Positions 58,200-64,000 of a stretch of DNA of 64,000 nt are shown piece after piece (position 1 is the first letter of the stretch; each line of letters opens with the position of its first letter). Below the pieces are notes generated by a model. That model was not told where the DNA came from. It searched no databases and was given only the letters and a program-made list of their open reading frames with translations. This DNA comes from Sesamum alatum (taxonomy: Eukaryota; Streptophyta; Magnoliopsida; Lamiales; Pedaliaceae), in NCBI GenBank assembly GCA_034509735.1, contig JACGWO010000005.1:29232479-29296478 (forward strand). The letters run 5' to 3'. The translations under genes and the position numbers were made by a program.

Positions 58200-60291
58200 A
58201 AGAAAATACTCAGAATTGAAGAACAAAACTCAGAATTGAGAGAGAAAATCGAGTCAAAAACTAGAGAGAAAATTTTCAGATGAGAATATGATTTCTCAAT
58301 TGTTCGGTGTTGGTAGTGTTTGTTTGAAGTGAGAACCATCAGCTTTTTATAGGCCAAGGCAGTAACAACATTTAAAACAACCATTAAAATCATAATTGAT
58401 CTAGTATTAGAAACGAGTAGAAACTTCCAATTAAATGCAACAATTTTGGGTTCAAATTAAGTGGCAGAATTTCAACTTTTAAAAACCTGAAATGTTTTTG
58501 TTGACTGAAAAATAATAAAACCAGATTCTATTTTATCTAAATAATTCAAATGACTTTGTTGCAAAAAGATATATACTGAGACATTCGCCCTGGTCGGGAC
58601 TGACGGGCGGCGACGTGCGTGTGGGGAATCACTTCTCTTTATTTCCACTCTATCTAATCTATATATTCTTCATGTATTGGCATCCATATTTTTTGACTAA
58701 CTGTTGTTACAAAATTGGCAACATTATCATGCCAATTACAACAATCCCCCACAAATCCATAGATTTAACTCATGCTTCCATAACTTGCTTTCAACAATAG
58801 TACCTTCGGTTTGAACCACTGTTTAAGTTATCTAACATCAACGTCATCGGGTCAAATGGAACTAAGCCTTGAATTTGAGCCTATGATCGGGACAACATCT
58901 GTCAGTAACAACAAGTTACCGATTATGTATTGGCTTTAGGGTTGACACTATAGGCCATGTGTCCTGACCCTGTTCATGAATGCTTTCAAGAATAACCCCA
59001 TTCCTTAGTTGTGGCCAAACAATTGCATTCACTTAGTTCGGCATCTCTAGGAATACACTACTTGCATCTCGTCTAAGAATATTTGACCCCATTCATAGTT
59101 AAACTCTTACTATGCTCTTAGTATCAAAACCTTCCAGAATTATAGGGGATAGACTACAGATACTAAGTAACAGACTATATATAGGTACTCCGACATACCC
59201 TACAACTTGTTAATACCATATTGAACCTTTTTTGTTGGATCTCCACTTAGAAAGTTGGATTGTAATCGTAGATATGTCACTGATGAGTTTTCAGTCCCAT
59301 CCCCAATCTGGATTGTTGTAGTAATGGCAAATCTAACCCTGTTCGATACTAATTCTCTTATAAACTCAAGTCTAATTTGGATGTGTCTTTTGGTTGTATT
59401 TACGAATCTAAACTTTGCAATTGTAGTTTGACTTGATATGCATATAAGGTAAATGTTGTCTCACAACGGAATATGATGAGAAAATCTTTGGAACTTGACA
59501 TGTATATAATGTAGATGTGGGGGTGGATGTTTTCACACTCATTCTTATCCCACATGGGTAGTTTATTCGTTAAGTAAACCCCTTAGGGTCGTTTACTTCC
59601 GGTATTAGTTATTTGGTTAACATGATTGATTATTAATAAAAGTGTGGTAGTCAAACCTGGGATAAAAAATTGTATGTTTACATTGTGACATTGATAGAGC
59701 TTAGTTTTAATTAGCTACATGTTTACTCTGACTGTTTGTACGTTGGATTATCTCCAATTGATTATTTTGCCCTCGGAATTGTTAGTCAAATTTTGTTGTG
59801 TTTTTTAGGCAAAATCGTGCCCCTTTCTTTCGCACCCAACAGGGGAACTCCTAGGGCAAATTTCACCGGCAATCTGGGAAGAGGTAGCGGCGTTCACCAT
59901 TTGGTAAGAGATAGGGTCAAACAATGATTCTGTTGTTGGCTCTTAGTGAGGAGTTGGTGTTTTGTTTTGGGTTGCTTTCGATTTTATGATGAATTTCAGG
60001 TTGATTGGCAATTTTCTCTGTAAGAACCCGCACATAGGGCTAGGCAGTGAAAACATATTACTGGGTAAAGTGTTTGTACGTGAATCATAAAATTTGTTAT
60101 ATTTATTAGTAAATTCGCCCTATTCTACGAAAGATTGGCGAAACAATTTTTTTAACGTTTAATATTTGAACTGCACGATTATTCTGGGTTACCTTTCTCA
60201 CTGACGATTTTTTAAAGAATTCCATTTGGTCAATTATGTAACTGAACCAATTTTTAGTCGATCGTAATTTCCAAAGTGAAAAGGGCTCACT
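58200..60291. other. Intergenic, repeat debris
   Basis: No gene is supported. Bases 58525-58640 form one arm of an inverted repeat with 61510-61640. Bases 58740-58760 ('ttacaacaatcccccac') look like the start of an LTR-retrotransposon-derived block. The rest has no clear partner. Confidence 0.45.
58525..58640 (+). repeat. Inverted repeat, left arm
   Basis: 'aataattcaaatgactttg', 'atatatactgagacattcgccct' and a GC-rich 'gggcggcgacgtgcgtgtgggg' appear as the reverse complement at 61510-61640 with substitutions. It is probably a dispersed repeat present in both orientations. Confidence 0.75.
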
Positions 60292-60798
60292 ATGGAAGGT
60301 CGTCGGGCAACTCGAAAGGCCACATCCTCAAATGCATATGTGGATTCTAAAGGCAACAACAATGATTCAGCTGAAACTCCTCAATCAAGAGAATACAACG
60401 GGAGTTGGATTGCTCAGCAGTGTTGCTATGATGAGGTTATGGAATTGAAGACTTCACGGACCAATGCGAATCCGGGGCGTCGGTTTCGTGGATTCTCTTG
60501 TGCAAATGTGAGGCTTCTTTATTTATGTTTGTTTGTTGACATCATAACCATGACTGTAAATTTCATTTCCACCTCGCAGGGGTTTTATTGTGATTCATTT
60601 TGTTGGGTTGACCCACCAATGTGCGAGAGGAGTAAGGTGGTCATTCCAGGCCTTCTAAGGAGGTTGGATGCTCTAGAATCTCGTATGCAAAGCACAGTTA
60701 TGTTGGGAGAGAGGCTTCAGATTGAAAAAAACAGCCAAGAGGAAGTGGTTTCTGGTATCATGCTGCACTTTTGTTATTTTTATGTTATGCATTGGTAG
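60292..60798 (+). CDS. GRF-type zinc-finger protein, possibly partial
   Basis: The ATG at 60292 opens MEGRRATRKATSSNAYVDSK. A CYDEVMELKTSRTNANPGRRF segment follows, then GFYCDSFCWVDPPMCERSK and IPGLLRRLDALESRMQS. This is the zf-GRF pattern (Cys, then N-P-G-R-x-F, then Cys…W-x-D) of small plant proteins, often amplified with transposons. GT at 60508 and AG at 60579 bound a 72-bp in-frame stretch without stops (VRLLYLCLFVDIITM…) that is hydrophobic and splits the finger. I read it as an intron, giving about 144 residues to the stop at 60798. A further donor-like GTATCA near 60756 suggests an additional 3' exon that I cannot identify. Zf-GRF domains bind nucleic acid; the role here is unknown. 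Confidence 0.6.
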   Translation: MEGRRATRKATSSNAYVDSKGNNNDSAETPQSREYNGSWIAQQCCYDEVMELKTSRTNANPGRRFRGFSCANVRLLYLCLFVDIITMTVNFISTSQGFYCDSFCWVDPPMCERSKVVIPGLLRRLDALESRMQSTVMLGERLQIEKNSQEEVVSGIMLHFCYFYVMHW

Positions 60799-61509
60799 TT
60801 GTGGCCATTTGAGGGCAACTCAATGTCTACTTATGCTCCCTTAATATATACATCCTACTTTGTAGTTATTCACTTGTTCACATAGTTAGGCATATGTACC
60901 TTAGCCAAATTATTTTTGGAAGTAGTAGTAAGCCTGTATGATAAAGTAATTAGTATGTCACATTTAATCAGTTACCTAGAATGGCGTCAGTTTGCGAACC
61001 AATCCTCGTGATGGAAACCTCACTTTCGTCCTTGATCTGATTCAAGAAAATATTTAGACGGAGGAATTTACAAAAGCAAATGAAGGGGGAGGGAGATTAT
61101 TAACAAAACTAGTGGTCTGCACTGCTCCCTCTTCCATTTTTCTTCTGCCAGGGGCGGGAGGCAAAAATTTTACCCAGATTCATCGTGCCAAATTGTATAC
61201 GAGGGGAGTTGGGTAAATTCCGGAGCAAAATTGGGGTCAAGGTGGTCATTTTACAACCTTTTCCGAAAAGGGCCACTAGCCCAAATAACTTAACAAATGC
61301 CAATGGCCTGGTTGGACAATTCGAGGAAAATAAGATTTAGTCTCGGGCCGTTGCATTTATCTCGGGCCGCCATTTCTCAAAGGAAACATGGGATTGGCCT
61401 ATATTAAAAGTCCTATTCAACCTAATAGCCCAATGTAAACAGGGCCTTATATTGAGTTTTAAGGCAAAGGATGTTTAAAGTGGTGTGGAGACTAGAGTTA
61501 ACATGGGGT
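60799..61509. other. Intergenic
   Basis: No domain-bearing ORF, RNA or repeat pair. The minus-strand frame at 61109-61303 has no recognisable feature. Confidence 0.5.
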
Positions 61510-61640
61510 TGCCCACACAGCGCGTCGCCGTCGCTCGCCAATCCTAGCCCGACTCCGAGCGTTAGGGCGAATGTCTCAGTCTCAGTATATATATTTTTGA
61601 GGCAAAGTCATTTGAATTATCTGGATAAAATATAAACTAA
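61510..61640 (-). repeat. Inverted repeat, right arm
   Basis: Reverse-complement relative of 58525-58640; its GC-rich part reads 'gtcgccgtcgctcgcc'. It abuts the LTR that starts at about 61645. Confidence 0.75.
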
Positions 61641-61644
61641 TTTT

Positions 61645-63843
61645 TGTTAGAATAAGTGCTAGAAAGTCAATTGGATTGGTTGTTCTGGGAACTATTCGTC
61701 GATCTTTATCAAAGTAATATTAGACTGATGGGTAAAGTAAGTATTCATCACTGGCAAAATGTGTTTGTTGTGCTTACTACTTCCATTGAATGTCGTTTCA
61801 ATGTCACAGCAAATGCCCACAGACTGATTGGTTAAACCCATTGAGTTGAGGTGCGCATAGGTTGGCGGCTATGAAACTAACTCCTTGAGGGTCAGTCTTA
61901 AACGTTTCAAGTCGAGGACCTCGAGACTGGGCCTCGAGTGTCCTATAGAGACTTGCACTAAGTACTTCATTCACTGGGTGGGTGCCGAGTTTCATCGGTG
62001 CCAGACGTAGGTCGTCTATGTAATTTTAGTGGGTTAGTTGGCAAGATAGTCGACTGACTGAACTGACTCGCGGGAATCGTCATATGGAAGCCTTGGAGGC
62101 TTGGTCGGTATGACTGGAATTCCTGGTTCCGATAGTACGGGATTAGTCCTCGAACTTGAGGAATCATGACAGTCGCATGCATATGAAGGTTGTATCTTGG
62201 ATTTGGCGAGAGGTGACCGTGTCTTTGATATGGTCATTATAAGCCTTGTCCAGTGCAGTCAGAGTATGTAGTGAGGATGGTGGATTCCGATAGAGAATCT
62301 GTCCCCTGTCAGTATTTGACAGCTATGTCTCCTATGCGCTCTGAGATGGTTTCGACTCATTAAGTCTACGACCATAGTGATTGGTCGAGTAGGGAATGGT
62401 TCCCTAGGTTGATCAATAGAGTAAACGCGTCTCGAGTTTGTAGCATAGTTGCCTAGTCCAGGATGGGAACCGACGCCCAATTCGATGCCCTAGACTAAGG
62501 ACGGGAGATGGTCGACAGAAGGACTGTACCTGTATGGAATTTGGAGCCTAAATATTCACGCCAACATTCACCTAGTCTCTAGTGCCGTGGATCGTTGCTA
62601 GACGGCCACCCATGGTAACGGACATTTTTGATTAATGGTTAATCAGAAATAATTAATTAAATTGAATTTAATTAGTCAATTCTGTTGGACACAAACCCAA
62701 GTCTAGCTGAGGGTGAACCTAAAGAGTCACACACAAATCACTATGGAAGTAGTGGAATTAATTTGGAATGAATTCTGGAAGAAGTGAATTAATTAATTTG
62801 GATTAAATTAATTCAAGGAGAATATAAATGATTGGATCATTTATTGGGAAAATCCATTGGAGGGATGACCCAAGAATTAATTAATTAGATTAATTAATTT
62901 TGGGCTTAATACCTTTAAATTAATTGAATTAGTTTATTGGGTTTCGTTTAATTAATTGATTGGATCAATTAATTAGTGTTTGAGCTTATGTTTATTTAAT
63001 TGGATTAAATAAACTTTTGGATTTCAATAAGGTTTAAAATTAATTGGATTAATTTAAAACGCATGGATCACTTGATTTAATTTGATTAAATCAAGACCGG
63101 TCAAAACCAGTCCATGACTTGAAATTAAAGCTCAAAGGTTTGATGCAAGTTTAAGAGGAGTTGAAAGTCCTCCATGTAGGCAATAATGTGGCTCGATGTA
63201 AGCAATGATGTGGCTTGCCATGATGGCTAGGTCGTCCACATATTGTGCTAACATGGTTGGAGGTTGAGCACAAGTTGTGCATTAGTGTGTAGGTGGTTTT
63301 GGAAACTACCTACAACTACACAACACATGTATACACTTTTCATCTCCCTAACTTGCACTCCCTAGCACACAAGCCACGAAAATTTCCATTTTTTTCTCCT
63401 TCTTTGGAGTTCTCTTTGAATTGGATTCAAGATGAGAGCATGAAAAATACATATACACTAATGAATAGTGTAATACATTTTTCGTTTCTTCCTTGATCTA
63501 GCTTCTACCTAGCAGTAGATGTAGATTTGCTTCCATTGCTGTGGTGTGGACAAATTAGAGGGGTTCTAATTTGAATCCTAAGGTGAACAGAAAAGGAACC
63601 AAGAGAAAATCAAAGCTTGTTGCCATTGTACATGTGAAACGAAAAAGGTATGTTTCTATTTAAATTATTGTACCTTTTTGTTTCCTCCTCTAGCCAAGAT
63701 TTCAAGCATTTTTTCTGTATGTTATGATGCTTTTGAATACACCGAACGCCTAGGAATTCAAAGGGAACACCCCTTTGAAATCGTTTTTATATTTATTTTA
63801 TTTTACGCTTCCGCCGCGTTCCGGGGCCGTACCGATTCTTTCA
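61645..63843 (+). mobile_element. 5' LTR of an LTR retrotransposon leaving the window
   Basis: The right border is firm: ...GATTCTTTCA, one G, then the primer site. The left border (TGTTAGAATAAG at 61645) is inferred from TG…CA ends and the change of sequence type, giving about 2.2 kb, a length found in Angela/SIRE-type copia elements. Bases 62640-63110 are dense in TTAATTAA-like palindromes. The short ORFs inside are non-coding. The mate LTR is outside the window. Confidence 0.65.
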
Positions 63844-63844
63844 G

Positions 63845-63855
63845 TGGTATCAGAG
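63845..63855 (+). other. Primer-binding site, initiator tRNA-Met type
   Basis: TGGTATCAGAG lies one base after the LTR end CA, followed by TCCCGTTCGG. It is a perfect 11-base match to the common plant retroelement site. Confidence 0.9.
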
Positions 63856-64000
63856 TCCCGTTCGGTGTTGTGGCTTTAGGAATAACATGTTTTTATGTGA
63901 TGAGCATGTTCAACATGTTTAATTTGCTTTTGGAAAGCATGTGTTACTGTTTTAAGCATGATTATGTGTTTAGAAAAATATGTGTTAATTTTTCTTTTAA
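63856..64000 (+). mobile_element. Start of the internal region of the right-edge retrotransposon
   Basis: AT-rich leader with repeated 'agcatgt' strings. No gag start is reached before the window ends. Confidence 0.7.

Noticed and set aside
58093..58393. Poly-Asn and poly-Leu open frames
   Set aside because: Direct translation of the TAA microsatellite on both strands.
62034..62480. Minus-strand frames across the right-edge LTR
   Set aside because: Located within an LTR, no domain; similar stretches in plant LTRs are non-coding.

Overview
The window looks like nuclear DNA of a flowering plant, most likely a eudicot. It is AT-rich, its genes carry short GT-AG introns, and plant transposon families fill most of it. 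I see no bacterial-style operons, rRNA, convincing tRNA genes or CRISPR array. One host gene looks intact: a CALMODULIN-BINDING PROTEIN 60 (CBP60) homologue on the minus strand at 65-4092. Two other gene-like pieces are damaged or partial: a hemerythrin (HHE)-domain gene fragment at 19967-20542 and a GRF-type zinc-finger ORF at 60292-60798.

Layout, left to right. 1-4.5 kb: CBP60 and its upstream region. 4.5-8 kb: a long-TIR element and a solo LTR. 8.09-12.95 kb: a full-length but decayed Ty1/copia element (LTRs, PBS, polypurine tract, 5-bp target duplication). 13-18.2 kb: CACTA-type MITEs and two more solo LTRs of the family seen at 6.1 kb. 18.4-24.5 kb: a Ty3/gypsy chromovirus 3' end, the HHE fragment, a copia tail, a MITE and LTR debris. 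26.3-29.6 kb: a hAT-like element with a CACTA MITE nested in it, a fold-back MITE and a MULE-type MITE with a 10-bp target duplication. 31.68-38.28 kb: a nearly intact PIF/Harbinger transposon with a DDE transposase, an intact Myb/SANT gene and a second Myb/SANT-like gene on the opposite strand.

38.46-43.57 kb holds a minus-strand endogenous pararetrovirus (caulimovirid) relic with the order coat protein, movement protein, protease, RT, split by a solo LTR. 43.8-49.6 kb holds two copies of a dispersed repeat around an En/Spm-CACTA transposase relic that is itself interrupted by a hAT-like element. 51.9-57.4 kb holds a second, different pararetrovirus relic on the plus strand, lying between two AAT microsatellites. 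58-61.6 kb is repeat debris plus the GRF ORF. 61.6-64 kb is the 5' LTR and primer-binding site of an LTR retrotransposon that runs out of the window.

There is no shared pathway here. The region is a stack of nested insertions beside one immunity-related gene. The relative order of several insertions can be read from target duplications. The most notable items are the Harbinger element with three ORFs and two single-base homopolymer frameshifts, and the two distinct endogenous pararetroviruses about 10 kb apart. All family calls come from reading motifs by eye; no database search was possible.
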